Shown here one piece after another: positions 1 through 5,870 of a DNA stretch of 9,973 nt; the first letter of the stretch is position 1; every line of letters begins with the position of its first letter. The stretch covers positions 1 through 9,973 of the forward strand of contig JASHTP010000235.1 of assembly GCA_030040495.1 (NCBI GenBank), in the 5' to 3' direction. The notes below the pieces were generated by a model. The model saw only the letters and a program-made list of their open reading frames with translations, was not told where the DNA came from and ran no database searches. This DNA comes from Alphaproteobacteria bacterium (lineage in GTDB: Bacteria; Pseudomonadota; Alphaproteobacteria; ATCC43930; CGMCC-115725). Made by a program: the position numbers and the translations under genes.

Positions 1-930
1 GAAGGCGCCGCCCGCGCGCGCGAGGCCGGCGCCGATCTCCTGGTCGCGGTCGGCGGCGGCTCGGTCATCGACGCCACCAAGGTGATGCTGCTCTGCCTCT
101 GGCACGGGATCACCGACATCGACGCGCTCGACGCCCATCGCGGGGCGCGCGGCGTCGATCCCAGCCGCCGGCCGCCCGGCCTCGACCGCGCCATCCGCAT
201 GATCGCGGTGCCGACCACCTACTCGGCGGCCGAGTTCACCTACATCGCCGGCGTCAGCGACACCAGGCGGCGGGTCAAGGAGCTTTACGGCCATCCGCTG
301 TTCACGCCGCAGGCGGTGGTGCTCGATCCCGCCGCGACGCTCAAGACGCCGCCGGAGCTGCTGCTCTCGACCGGCATGAAAGCGGTCGACCACGCGGTCG
401 AGCGGCTGTCGATGCTCGAGACCAACCCCTATTCCGACGCCACCGCCGCCGAGGCGCTGCGGCTCTTGACCCAGGCGCTGCCGGCGATCAAGCGCGCGCC
501 CGAAGCGCTCGAGCCGCGGCTCCAGGGCCAGCTCGGCATGTGGCTCTCGATCACCGGCGCGGCGTCGGGCGTCGGCACCGCGGCGAGCCACGCCATCGGC
601 CACACGCTGGGCGGCTCCTACGGCATCCCGCACGGCATCACCTCGTGCCTGACGCTGCCCGCGGTGCTGCGCTGGAACCGCCCGGTCAATGCCGAGCGGC
701 AAAGGCGGGTGAGCGCGCTCATGGGCGCGCCCGACGAGGAGGCCGCGGCGCTGGTGGCGCGCCTCGTCCAGAGCCTCGGCCTGCCCGGCCGGCTGCGCGA
801 TGTCGGCATCAGGCGCGAGGATCTCCGCCCCATCGCCGAGCACACCATGCACGACCCGCCGGTCAAGGCCAACCCGCGGCCGATCAAGGCGCCCGAGGAC
901 ATTCTGGAGATCCTCGAGCTGGCATGGTGA
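1..930 (+). CDS. Iron-containing alcohol dehydrogenase family protein, maleylacetate reductase-like (5' end outside window)
   Basis: The reading frame is open from base 1 to the TGA at 928-930, so the start lies to the left of the window. It encodes the nucleotide-binding GGGSVIDATK motif (bases 52-81), a VPTTYSAAE segment (about 208-234), GMKAVDHAVE (about 373-402) and the His-rich block HAIGHTLGGSYGIPHG (about 589-636). This is the layout of the group III (iron-type) dehydrogenases: an N-terminal NAD(P) domain followed by an all-helical metal domain. In metal-dependent members such as FucO the third residue of the GM-D-A-x-x-H motif is the Asp metal ligand; here it is Lys (379-381). Maleylacetate reductases carry Asn there and work without metal, so this protein is probably closer to that branch, which reduces maleylacetate to 3-oxoadipate in aromatic catabolism. 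The substrate cannot be fixed from sequence. It converges on the downstream metallo-hydrolase gene across 121 bp. Confidence 0.85.
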   Translation, partial: EGAARAREAGADLLVAVGGGSVIDATKVMLLCLWHGITDIDALDAHRGARGVDPSRRPPGLDRAIRMIAVPTTYSAAEFTYIAGVSDTRRRVKELYGHPLFTPQAVVLDPAATLKTPPELLLSTGMKAVDHAVERLSMLETNPYSDATAAEALRLLTQALPAIKRAPEALEPRLQGQLGMWLSITGAASGVGTAASHAIGHTLGGSYGIPHGITSCLTLPAVLRWNRPVNAERQRRVSALMGAPDEEAAALVARLVQSLGLPGRLRDVGIRREDLRPIAEHTMHDPPVKANPRPIKAPEDILEILELAW

Positions 931-949
931 CGGCGGCGCGCGGGCTCAC

Positions 950-985
950 GCGGTTGCATCCTTCGACTGGCTCGGGAGCAACCGC
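950..985 (+). terminator. Candidate weak hairpin between convergent genes
   Basis: GCGGTTGC (950-957) is complementary to GCAACCGC (978-985), an 8-bp stem with a 20-nt loop, 20 bp after the stop of the dehydrogenase gene. There is no T tract. The loop, CATCCTTCGACTGGCTCGGG, resembles the dispersed element at 3654-3752, so this may be a decayed copy of that element rather than a dedicated terminator. The rest of the 931-1051 gap shows only a 5-bp inverted repeat, GTTTC/GAAAC (1010-1023). Confidence 0.3.
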
Positions 986-1051
986 CGTCGCCCGGTGGCG
1001 ACCGCGCCGGTTTCACGGGAAACAGCGGCGGGGATACCGGAGCGCCGCGCG

Positions 1052-1906
1052 TCACGGCACCGCCAGCCGGTAGGCCTCGCCATCCACCCGCACATGGCCG
1101 GCGGTGGCGCCGGCGAAATGCGTGCCGATGACCAGCGTCGGCGTGCCGGCGAGTTCGGCGAACATGCGGCGCCGGGTCGCGGCGGCGAGAGCGGGATCGT
1201 GATCCGCCGCCGACGACCAGTCGAGCCGCGCCATCTGGCAGGGATGGTGGAGGAAATCGCCGGTGATGAGCGCCTCCTCGCCGCGCGAGGAGATGCGCAG
1301 GCTGACATGGCCGGGGGTGTGGCCGAGCGTCGGCACCAGGCTCAGCTCGCCGTCGATGCGCTGGTCGGCGTCGACGAGCTCGACCAGGCCGGCATCGAAC
1401 ACCGGCGCCACCGAATCGGCGAACACCGCCGCCGCCCCGGCATTCTCGCGCTGGGCGCGCCAATGCTCGAACTCGACGCGGCCCATGAGGTAGCGCGCGC
1501 GGGGGAAGGTCGGGACCCAGCGCCCGTCGACCAGCATGGTGTTCCAGCCGACATGATCGACATGGAGATGGGTGCAGAGCACCGTGTCGATCGACTGGCG
1601 CGGATATCCGGCGGCGGCGAGATCCTCGAGGAAGGCGGTGCGCAGCCCGTTCCAGGTCGGGATCGCGCGCTGCTGCTTGTCGTTGCCGATGCAGGTGTCG
1701 ACGACGACGCGGCGGCTCGGCGTCTCGACGACGAGCGCATGCACGCTCATCTTGAGCCGGCCTTCGGCGTCGGCGAAATGCGGCCTGAGCCAGTCGATGG
1801 GCAGCACCGCCTCGCGCGTCGCCTGCGGCAGGATGAAGCGGCTGCCGCCGACCGCCTCGAGCTCGACGATCTTGGTGACGGTGACCGCGCCGATCCGCCA
1901 ACGCAT
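1052..1906 (-). CDS. MBL-fold metallo-hydrolase
   Basis: A 284-aa protein of the metallo-beta-lactamase fold. The full dinuclear metal set is visible: HLHVDH at residues 113-118, His200 in TPGH, Asp217 in ITGD and His263 in GTHF. The family includes lactonases, organophosphate hydrolases and other soluble hydrolases; TPGHVSLRI and ITGDFLHH are usual for the lactonase/parathion-hydrolase-like branch, but the substrate is unknown. I chose the ATG at 1904-1906 (MRWRIG) because GGAGGG lies 8 nt upstream; an in-frame ATG at 1946-1948 would add 14 residues but would run through the repeated operator-like motif. No signal peptide is seen, so it is probably cytoplasmic. It lies downstream of the PadR gene on the same strand with a 138-bp gap holding two copies of a 16-bp motif, so it probably has its own regulated promoter. 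Confidence 0.9.
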   Translation of the reverse strand: MRWRIGAVTVTKIVELEAVGGSRFILPQATREAVLPIDWLRPHFADAEGRLKMSVHALVVETPSRRVVVDTCIGNDKQQRAIPTWNGLRTAFLEDLAAAGYPRQSIDTVLCTHLHVDHVGWNTMLVDGRWVPTFPRARYLMGRVEFEHWRAQRENAGAAAVFADSVAPVFDAGLVELVDADQRIDGELSLVPTLGHTPGHVSLRISSRGEEALITGDFLHHPCQMARLDWSSAADHDPALAAATRRRMFAELAGTPTLVIGTHFAGATAGHVRVDGEAYRLAVP

Positions 1907-1926
1907 CCCGCACGCCCTCCCTCGAC

Positions 1927-1982
1927 CTACCCCATTGACGTACTTCAATGAGTAATTTTTCGCACTACCCCATTGACGTAGT
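1927..1982 (-). promoter_or_regulatory. Tandem 16-bp operator-like repeats upstream of the metallo-hydrolase
   Basis: CTACCCCATTGACGTA occurs twice without mismatch, at 1927-1942 and 1965-1980 (38 bp from start to start), in a patch that is AT-rich for this genome. Each copy lies in a dyad: ACTAC-N9-GTAGT at 1964-1982, and the nearly perfect CATTGACGTACTTCAATG at 1933-1950. The copy closest to the gene ends 21 bp before its ATG, where a repressor or activator would act. Which regulator binds is unknown. The PadR next door seems to have a different motif (TTCGATATATCGAA), and LysR- or MarR/TetR-type binding is possible. The rest of 1907-2044 shows nothing else recognisable. Confidence 0.6.
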
Positions 1983-2044
1983 CCGCTTGCACGGACGGGG
2001 TCGATGATACCGCCGGACCCCTCGCCTGCCGAGGCCGGCGACGC

Positions 2045-2611
2045 TCAGCTGCGCTCGACCTCGCCGGCGGCGCGGTCGAGGATGTCGGTGACGCGGCGCA
2101 CCTCCTCGGCGCCGAGCGCGCCGCGGCCGAGGCGGATGCGCAGCGCCAGGCGGAGATTGTGCATGGCGCGCAGGATCTCCGGCGCCGGGCCACCGCCGAA
2201 GGCCGCGGCCGCCGCGGCCATGCGCGCCAGCACCTGCTCGACCGCGGCGCGGTTGGCGGCGAGGAAGGCGCTGCCTTCCGCCGTCACCGCATAGGCCTTC
2301 TTGCTGCCGTCGCCTTCGGCCGGGCGGATATGGCCGAGCTCCTCGAGGAGCGTCAGCGTCGGATAGATGACGCCGGGGCTCGGGCTGTACATGCCGCCGA
2401 ACTTTTCCTCGATCGCCTTGATCAGATCGTAGCCGTGGCGCGGCCGCTCGGCGATGAGATGCAGCAGCAGGTAGCGCAGATCGCCATGGTCGAAGATGCG
2501 GCCGCGCATGCCGTGGCGGCGATGGCCGAAGCGCCCGCCGAACTCGCCGGCAAAGGCGCCGCGGGCAAAGCGGCGGCCGCGGCCGCCTTCCTGTTGATGT
2601 CGATGATGCAT
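2045..2611 (-). CDS. PadR-family transcriptional regulator
   Basis: A 188-aa protein with a winged-helix PadR domain at about residues 42-115: HGDLRYLLLHLIAE, then RHGYDLIKAIEEKFGGMYSPS, GVIYPTLTLLEELG and the wing KKAYAVTAEG. A C-terminal helical region (about 116-185) is the expected dimerisation arm. Residues 1-37 form an extension rich in His, Arg and Gly, a pattern I know from many alphaproteobacterial PadR proteins. PadR proteins are cytoplasmic dimeric repressors responding to small molecules, and their genes usually lie near their targets and are often autorepressed. The ATG at 2609-2611 is preceded by GAGG about 8 nt upstream. It is divergent from the SDR gene (start 2869) and upstream of the metallo-hydrolase on its own strand, so either could be a target. 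The ligand is unknown. Confidence 0.92.
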   Translation of the reverse strand: MHHRHQQEGGRGRRFARGAFAGEFGGRFGHRRHGMRGRIFDHGDLRYLLLHLIAERPRHGYDLIKAIEEKFGGMYSPSPGVIYPTLTLLEELGHIRPAEGDGSKKAYAVTAEGSAFLAANRAAVEQVLARMAAAAAAFGGGPAPEILRAMHNLRLALRIRLGRGALGAEEVRRVTDILDRAAGEVERS

Positions 2612-2630
2612 AAGTGAACCTCGATAGGGT

Positions 2631-2671
2631 TTCGATATATCGAATCATAAGATATATCGAAATGCTGTCGA
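2631..2671 (-). promoter_or_regulatory. Candidate padR promoter with overlapping PadR-type operator
   Basis: TTCGATATATCGAA (2631-2644) is a perfect 14-bp palindrome, and its 11-bp core GATATATCGAA recurs at 2651-2661, 17 bp further from the gene. On the minus strand a promoter fits between and over these copies: TCGACA as -35 (2671-2666), a 16-bp spacer and TATGAT as -10 (2649-2644). Transcription would start near 2637, about 25 bases before the padR ATG. A protein bound to the palindrome would cover the -10 region and start point, so autorepression is the simplest reading. The boxes were matched by eye. Confidence 0.55.
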
Positions 2672-2696
2672 ATTCAAGGGGCGCCCTCGCCTCCTT

Positions 2697-2783
2697 CGTC
2701 ATGGCCGGGCTTGGCCCGGCCATCCACGCCTGGCCGTGGCCTGCCGCAAGACGTGGATGCGCGGGACAAGCCCGCGCATGACG
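2697..2783. repeat. Dispersed palindromic intergenic element
   Basis: An 87-bp imperfect inverted repeat. The outer arms are CGTCATG (2697-2703) and CATGACG (2777-2783), and ATCCACG (2722-2728) pairs with CGTGGAT (2752-2758). Each half has its own small hairpin: GCCGGGCTTGGCCCGGC on the left and CGCGGGACAAGCCCGCG on the right. I recognise this pattern from alphaproteobacterial intergenic spacers, where near-identical copies are numerous. It lies between the divergent padR and SDR genes and separates the padR operator from the SDR start. The remaining bases to 2868 show only the SDR ribosome binding site (GGGAGGG). Confidence 0.75.
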
Positions 2784-2868
2784 GTGGAAGGAAGCACCAT
2801 CGCACGCTTGTCGGCTGGCTCTTCGGCCGCGCGCTCCCTAAGCTTGGCGCGGCCAGGGAGGGACGGCG

Positions 2869-3621
2869 ATGGAGCTGCAACTGTCGGGGAGGAATGCGCT
2901 GGTGACCGGCGCCAGCATGGGAATCGGCCGCGCCATCGCGCGCGGCCTGGCGGCGGAAGGCGCGCGGCTCGCCGTGGTGGCGCGGCGCCGCGAGCTGCTG
3001 GAGACGCTGGCGGCAGAAATCGAGGGGTCTGGCGGAAAACGGCCAGCGCTGATCGTCCAGGACATCATGGCGGAAGATGCGGCCGAGCGCGTCGCCGCCG
3101 CGGCGCTGGCGGCGCTGGGCCAGGTCGAGATCCTGGTCAATTGCGCCGGCGGCAGCCGGCCGATGCCGCTCGACGCGCCGGAAGAGCGCTGGGAGGAGGC
3201 GCTCACCCTCAACTTCACCCGCCAGCGCCAGATCACCCATGCGCTGCTGCCGCAGATGATGGCGCGGCGCTGGGGCCGCATCATCAACATCACCGGCAAG
3301 TCCGAGCCGGAGAAGCTCAACGCCGCCTTCGCCGCCAAGGCGGCGATGCATGCCTGGGCCAAGGGCCTGTCGCGCGATGTCGGCCGGCACGGCATCACCG
3401 TCAACTCGATCGCGCCCGGCCGCATCATCAGCGAGCAGATCCTGCGCAACTATCCGCCCGAGGACCGGAAGCGCTTCTCCGACACCGAGATCCCGGTGGG
3501 CGAGTACGGCCAGCCCGAGGATCTCGCGGTGCTCGCCGTCTTCCTCGCCTCGCCGCTGGCGCGCTACATCACCGGCACGGTGATCCCCGTCGATGGCGGG
3601 TTGCGACGGTATCAGTTCTGA
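2869..3621 (+). CDS. SDR-fold oxidoreductase-like protein with atypical active site
   Basis: A 250-aa protein, the usual length for classical short-chain dehydrogenases. The Rossmann motif TGASMGIG lies at 13-20, the strand-4 motif NCAGG at 91-95, the structural Asn at 115, and a normal C-terminal end (GTVIPVDGG, 236-244). The active site is unusual. Aligned with FabG, Lys157 of YxxxK is kept, but the Tyr position is Ala153 (segment NAAFAAK), the Ser position falls on Gly143 or Thr142, and the loop between them is about three residues shorter. I recall a BKR-like SDR subgroup (cd05344) described as lacking a perfect catalytic tetrad, so this may be a natural lineage rather than damage. It may bind NAD(P)(H) and a ligand, but classical SDR catalysis is doubtful. 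GGGAGGG ends 5 nt before the ATG. It is divergent from padR and may be controlled by it. Confidence 0.9.
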   Translation: MELQLSGRNALVTGASMGIGRAIARGLAAEGARLAVVARRRELLETLAAEIEGSGGKRPALIVQDIMAEDAAERVAAAALAALGQVEILVNCAGGSRPMPLDAPEERWEEALTLNFTRQRQITHALLPQMMARRWGRIINITGKSEPEKLNAAFAAKAAMHAWAKGLSRDVGRHGITVNSIAPGRIISEQILRNYPPEDRKRFSDTEIPVGEYGQPEDLAVLAVFLASPLARYITGTVIPVDGGLRRYQF

Positions 3622-3653
3622 GGGGGTGGCGCGATCCGCTTGGACTAACTCAC

Positions 3654-3752
3654 TGCGTCCTTCGACTGCTCGCTTCGCTCGCGCTCAGGATGAGGCGAAT
3701 TTTCTTTGTGCCATAAAGAATGTTCCTCATCCTGAGCCTGTCGAAGGACGCA
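3654..3752. repeat. Dispersed palindromic element, likely bidirectional terminator
   Basis: A 99-bp inverted repeat between two convergent genes. TGCGTCCTTCGAC (3654-3666) pairs perfectly with GTCGAAGGACGCA (3740-3752), CTCAGGATGAGG (3684-3695) with CCTCATCCTGAG (3725-3736), and TTCTTT (3702-3707) with AAAGAA (3715-3720) nearer the loop. The left arm carries an extra GC-rich segment (3667-3683) with no counterpart on the right. The CCTTCGAC...CTCAGGATGAGG signature is one I know as highly repeated in alphaproteobacterial genomes. It begins 32 bp after the SDR stop and ends 25 bp before the cupin stop, so it can fold in transcripts from both sides and could end them. Confidence 0.75.
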
Positions 3753-3777
3753 TCGCGGATCTGCAGCGCAGCGCCCT

Positions 3778-4101
3778 CTAGCCGTACGCCGCGCCTTTCG
3801 GCAGCGAGACGAGCAGCACGCTGTCGGCGTGGGCGTCGATGGCGTGGGCGCGGCCGGGCGGCGTGTAGAGATAGGCGCCGGCGGCGAGACGATGGTCGCC
3901 GACGGTGACGTCGCCCGAGATGACATAGAGCTCCTCGCCGCCGGGATGCGCGTGCTCGGCGCCGTGGGTGCCCTTGGCCATGCGCACGAAGATGGTGTAG
4001 CCGCCGCTCTCCTGCGGGCGCAGCACCGCATAGTCGATGCCGTCGGTGCCCGAGGGTCTCCACTCGCTCGCCTGCAGCGCGCCGCTGACGATTCCGCTCA
4101 T
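3778..4101 (-). CDS. Small single-domain cupin protein
   Basis: A 107-aa single cupin barrel. Motif 1 is Gly44...His50-x-His52-x3-Glu56...Gly62 (GTHGAEHAHPGGEELYVISG), and motif 2 is G-x5-PxG-x2-H in GAYLYTPPGRAH (residues 75-86). The usual metal ligands (two His, one Glu, one His) are therefore all present. Such small cupins include sugar-binding, dioxygenase-like and stress-response proteins; nothing here identifies the substrate. The frame stays open upstream to about 4842, but the ATG at 4099-4101 is chosen because GGAGG lies 6 nt upstream and the cupin homology starts there. The gene is divergent from the TetR regulator with a perfect palindrome in between, so TetR control is likely. The product has no signal peptide. 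Confidence 0.87.
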   Translation of the reverse strand: MSGIVSGALQASEWRPSGTDGIDYAVLRPQESGGYTIFVRMAKGTHGAEHAHPGGEELYVISGDVTVGDHRLAAGAYLYTPPGRAHAIDAHADSVLLVSLPKGAAYG

Positions 4102-4121
4102 GATCGCCTCCGCTCCGTAAT

Positions 4122-4137
4122 GTGATATTGCTATCAC
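4122..4137. promoter_or_regulatory. Palindromic operator between cupin and TetR genes
   Basis: GTGATA-TTGC-TATCAC is a perfect inverted repeat (6-bp arms, 4-bp centre), 20 bp upstream of the cupin start. A half-site, TATCAC, recurs at 4182-4187, just before the TetR ATG. On the cupin strand, TTGACT (4155-4150) could be a -35 box, with the palindrome then covering the -10 region; no clear -10 can be named. Size, symmetry and position between divergent genes fit a TetR-family operator controlling both. Confidence 0.65.
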
Positions 4138-4194
4138 TTGCGGCGCGGGAGTCAAGCGTTGCGCGGCCGCGGCGGCGCGGCTATCACCGGCGCC

Positions 4195-4767
4195 ATGGCG
4201 CAGCGCGCGGCAGCGGGGGGCAAGGCGCCGCCCGGCGACACGGCGGGAAAGCTCGTCGCCGCGGCGGCGCGCGAGTTCAACCAGCACGGCTTCGACGGCA
4301 CCGACAGCAACAAGATCGCGCGGCGCGCCGGCTTCGCGCCGCAGACCTTCTACCGCTGGTTCCGCGACAAGACCGCGATCTTCGTCGCCGTCTACCGCGC
4401 CTGGGAGGAGGAGGAGGCGCGCGTCATCGGCACCCTGCTGGCGGAGCGCGCGCCGATGGCGAAGCTGGTCGACGCCGTCATCGCGCATCACCGCGCCTAC
4501 CGGCAGTTCCGCCGCAGCCTGCGCCAGCTCGCGCTCGAGAACGAGGTGGTGCGCCAGGCGCGCACCGAGTTCCGCCGGCGCCAGATCGAGCAGACGCGGC
4601 GCTGGGCCGGACCGGAGGCGCGGCCGCCGGCGGAGATCGCCGCGCTGGTGCTGCAGATGGAGCGGCTCTGCGACGCCATCGCCGAAGGCGAGCTCGCCGA
4701 GCTCGGCGTCGACGAGAAGACGGCGCGCGGCGCCCTCATCGACCTGCTGCGCCAGGTCCGGCGCTGA
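4195..4767 (+). CDS. TetR-family transcriptional regulator
   Basis: A 190-aa protein with a typical TetR N-terminal domain: AGKLVAAAAREFNQHGFDGT (17-36), the helix-turn-helix SNKIARRAGFAPQTFYRWF (38-56), then DKTAIFVAVYRAWEEE. The rest is the helical ligand-binding and dimerisation region, too variable to suggest a ligand. The frame extends back to a TTG at 4138, but that codon touches the palindromic operator and leaves no room for a ribosome binding site, so the ATG at 4195 is preferred even though its upstream sequence has only a weak Shine-Dalgarno. It is divergent from the cupin gene and is probably its repressor. TetR proteins bind DNA as dimers and release it when a small molecule binds. 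Confidence 0.9.
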   Translation: MAQRAAAGGKAPPGDTAGKLVAAAAREFNQHGFDGTDSNKIARRAGFAPQTFYRWFRDKTAIFVAVYRAWEEEEARVIGTLLAERAPMAKLVDAVIAHHRAYRQFRRSLRQLALENEVVRQARTEFRRRQIEQTRRWAGPEARPPAEIAALVLQMERLCDAIAEGELAELGVDEKTARGALIDLLRQVRR

Positions 4768-4797
4768 CCGCGCCTTCGACCGCGTCAGACAAGGCTT

Positions 4798-4897
4798 AGC
4801 GCGGAGAACGCAAAGGACGCGCGGAGGACGCAGCGGCGGCAAAGATCGCCTTCGCGTCCTTGGCGCAGCCTCGGCGTCCTCCGCGCTGAATTCTTTT
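4798..4897 (+). repeat. Nested inverted repeat with T-rich end, terminator-like
   Basis: Several complementary blocks fold this stretch: AGCGCGGA (4798-4805) with TCCGCGCT (4880-4887), AAGGACGCG (4813-4821) with CGCGTCCTT (4853-4861), and GCGGAGGACGC (4821-4831) with GCGTCCTCCGC (4874-4884). These are alternative pairings of one repetitive GGAGGACGC motif. It is followed by TTCTTTTT (4890-4897), so it could terminate the TetR transcript that ends 30 bp upstream. The motif also resembles dispersed elements of other genomes. The remaining bases to 5032 show no clear promoter. Confidence 0.55.
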
Positions 4898-5032
4898 TCC
4901 TATCGACGAAAGCCGGACCGGCGGGCCGGAAGATTATGGCGACGCCGCCGCAATTTTTCCGCAGGAATGCCGCGTGACAGCAGCAGCGGAATGGCTTACC
5001 ACCCTATGCCAGTCTCGCTGGGGTGATCGCCC

Positions 5033-5578
5033 GTGTCACGCTTCATCGAGTTCGGCCTTCGGGCCCTGGCGCTCGCCGCCCTCGTCGGCTGCGCGCCCGA
5101 TTATTCCCCCGACATCTATGCCGCCAACGCCGTCCAGCAGGCCAACAAGGTCGAGCGCGGCACCGTCATCGGCTTCCGCCAGGTGACGATCAGCGGCGAC
5201 GGCACCATCGGCGCGGTCAGCGGCGGCGCCGCCGGCGGCGTGCTCGGCGCCCAGTCCAAGATCGAAGGCGTGAGCTCGGCGCTGGGGGCGGTCGGCGGCA
5301 CCTTCCTCGGCGGCATCGTCGGCAGCACGCTCGAACATGTCGGCGAGGAGACCACGGGCTGGGAATATATCGTCGCGACGGCGAAGGGCGAGCTGGTGTC
5401 GGTGACGCAGCGCGAGCCGACGCCGCTGCCGCTCGGGCAGAAGGTGCTGGTGATCACCGGCAACCAGGCGCGCATCGTGCCGGACTACACGACGACCCCC
5501 GCGCCGCCCGCCAAGCCCGCCGCGGCGAAGCCGGTCCCGCAAGCGGCGCCGAGCCAGCCGGGGACGGAGTCGATTTAG
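5033..5578 (+). CDS. SlyB/Pcp-type glycine-zipper outer membrane lipoprotein
   Basis: A 181-aa protein with a lipoprotein signal peptide: a short basic start, hydrophobic residues 8-18 and lipobox LVGC, with Cys20 as the predicted lipidated residue. The mature start (CAPDYSPDIY, then a VERGTVIGFRQVTI strand) and the Gly-rich segment at about 57-101 (GTIGAVSGGAAGGVLG and GAVGGTFLGGIVGS) match the SlyB/Pcp family with its two-helix glycine-zipper region. A small C-terminal domain (about 108-150) is followed by a low-complexity Ala/Pro/Lys tail (155-176). Such proteins sit in the outer membrane and contribute to envelope stability. The start is GTG; the GGGGTG about 8 nt upstream and the complete signal peptide support it. 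It appears to be a single-gene unit. Confidence 0.86.
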   Translation: MSRFIEFGLRALALAALVGCAPDYSPDIYAANAVQQANKVERGTVIGFRQVTISGDGTIGAVSGGAAGGVLGAQSKIEGVSSALGAVGGTFLGGIVGSTLEHVGEETTGWEYIVATAKGELVSVTQREPTPLPLGQKVLVITGNQARIVPDYTTTPAPPAKPAAAKPVPQAAPSQPGTESI

Positions 5579-5618
5579 CGGCGGGTTTCGTCGGGCCGCG
5601 TTTTCCTTCTTCGTCTTG

Positions 5619-5757
5619 CCCGCGAAAGCGGACGACCCGCTTGGCCGCTTTGCGGCCAGCCCTTCGGGTCCGCTCGCAGAGCGAGCGGACGGGTCGTCCC
5701 AGGAGCCACGGACATCGCCGATCGGGGCTTGGGCCCTGGGTCCCCGCTTTCGCGGCG
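5619..5757. repeat. Composite palindromic intergenic element
   Basis: An outer inverted repeat, CGCGAAAGCGG (5621-5631) with CCGCTTTCGCG (5744-5754), encloses GACGACCCG (5631-5639) with CGGGTCGTC (5690-5698), and two perfect hairpins: TGGCCGC-TTT-GCGGCCA (5642-5658) and GTCCGCTCGC-AGA-GCGAGCGGAC (5668-5690). The outer block resembles a CCCGCGAAAGCGGG-type element I know from many alphaproteobacterial spacers; the inner hairpins look like a second element inserted between its arms. It follows the lipoprotein stop by about 40 bp. From 5758 to 5870 only the ribosome binding site AAAGGGGAAG of the next gene stands out. Confidence 0.65.
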
Positions 5758-5870
5758 ACGAGGGAGGAATATGCCGGAAGATCGTGCGCTTCGATCCCGA
5801 AGCCCTTCAACCCCTGGACCGCGCCCGCGCCGATGCCCCACAATCGCCGCGCAATGCGAAAGGGGAAGCG

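Noticed and set aside
618..1951. Long open frames on the opposite strands over the first two genes (618-1913 minus; 800-1951 plus)
   Set aside because: They are low-complexity Arg/Ala/Pro-rich or acidic translations opposite genes with clear family motifs, as expected from high-GC codon bias; no motif or ribosome binding site supports them.
4102..4842. Upstream extension of the cupin frame to about 4842 on the minus strand
   Set aside because: The extension is antisense to the TetR gene and crosses the operator; the ATG at 4101 has a proper ribosome binding site and matches the cupin domain start.
3654..5757. Possible CRISPR array or tRNA in the repeat-rich gaps
   Set aside because: The repeats are single inverted elements, not regularly spaced direct repeats, and no cloverleaf with the conserved T-loop sequence is visible.
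5616..5870. Upstream extension of the MDR gene to about 5616
   Set aside because: The extra residues are translated from a palindromic repeat element and have no family match; the ATG at 5871 has a strong ribosome binding site.
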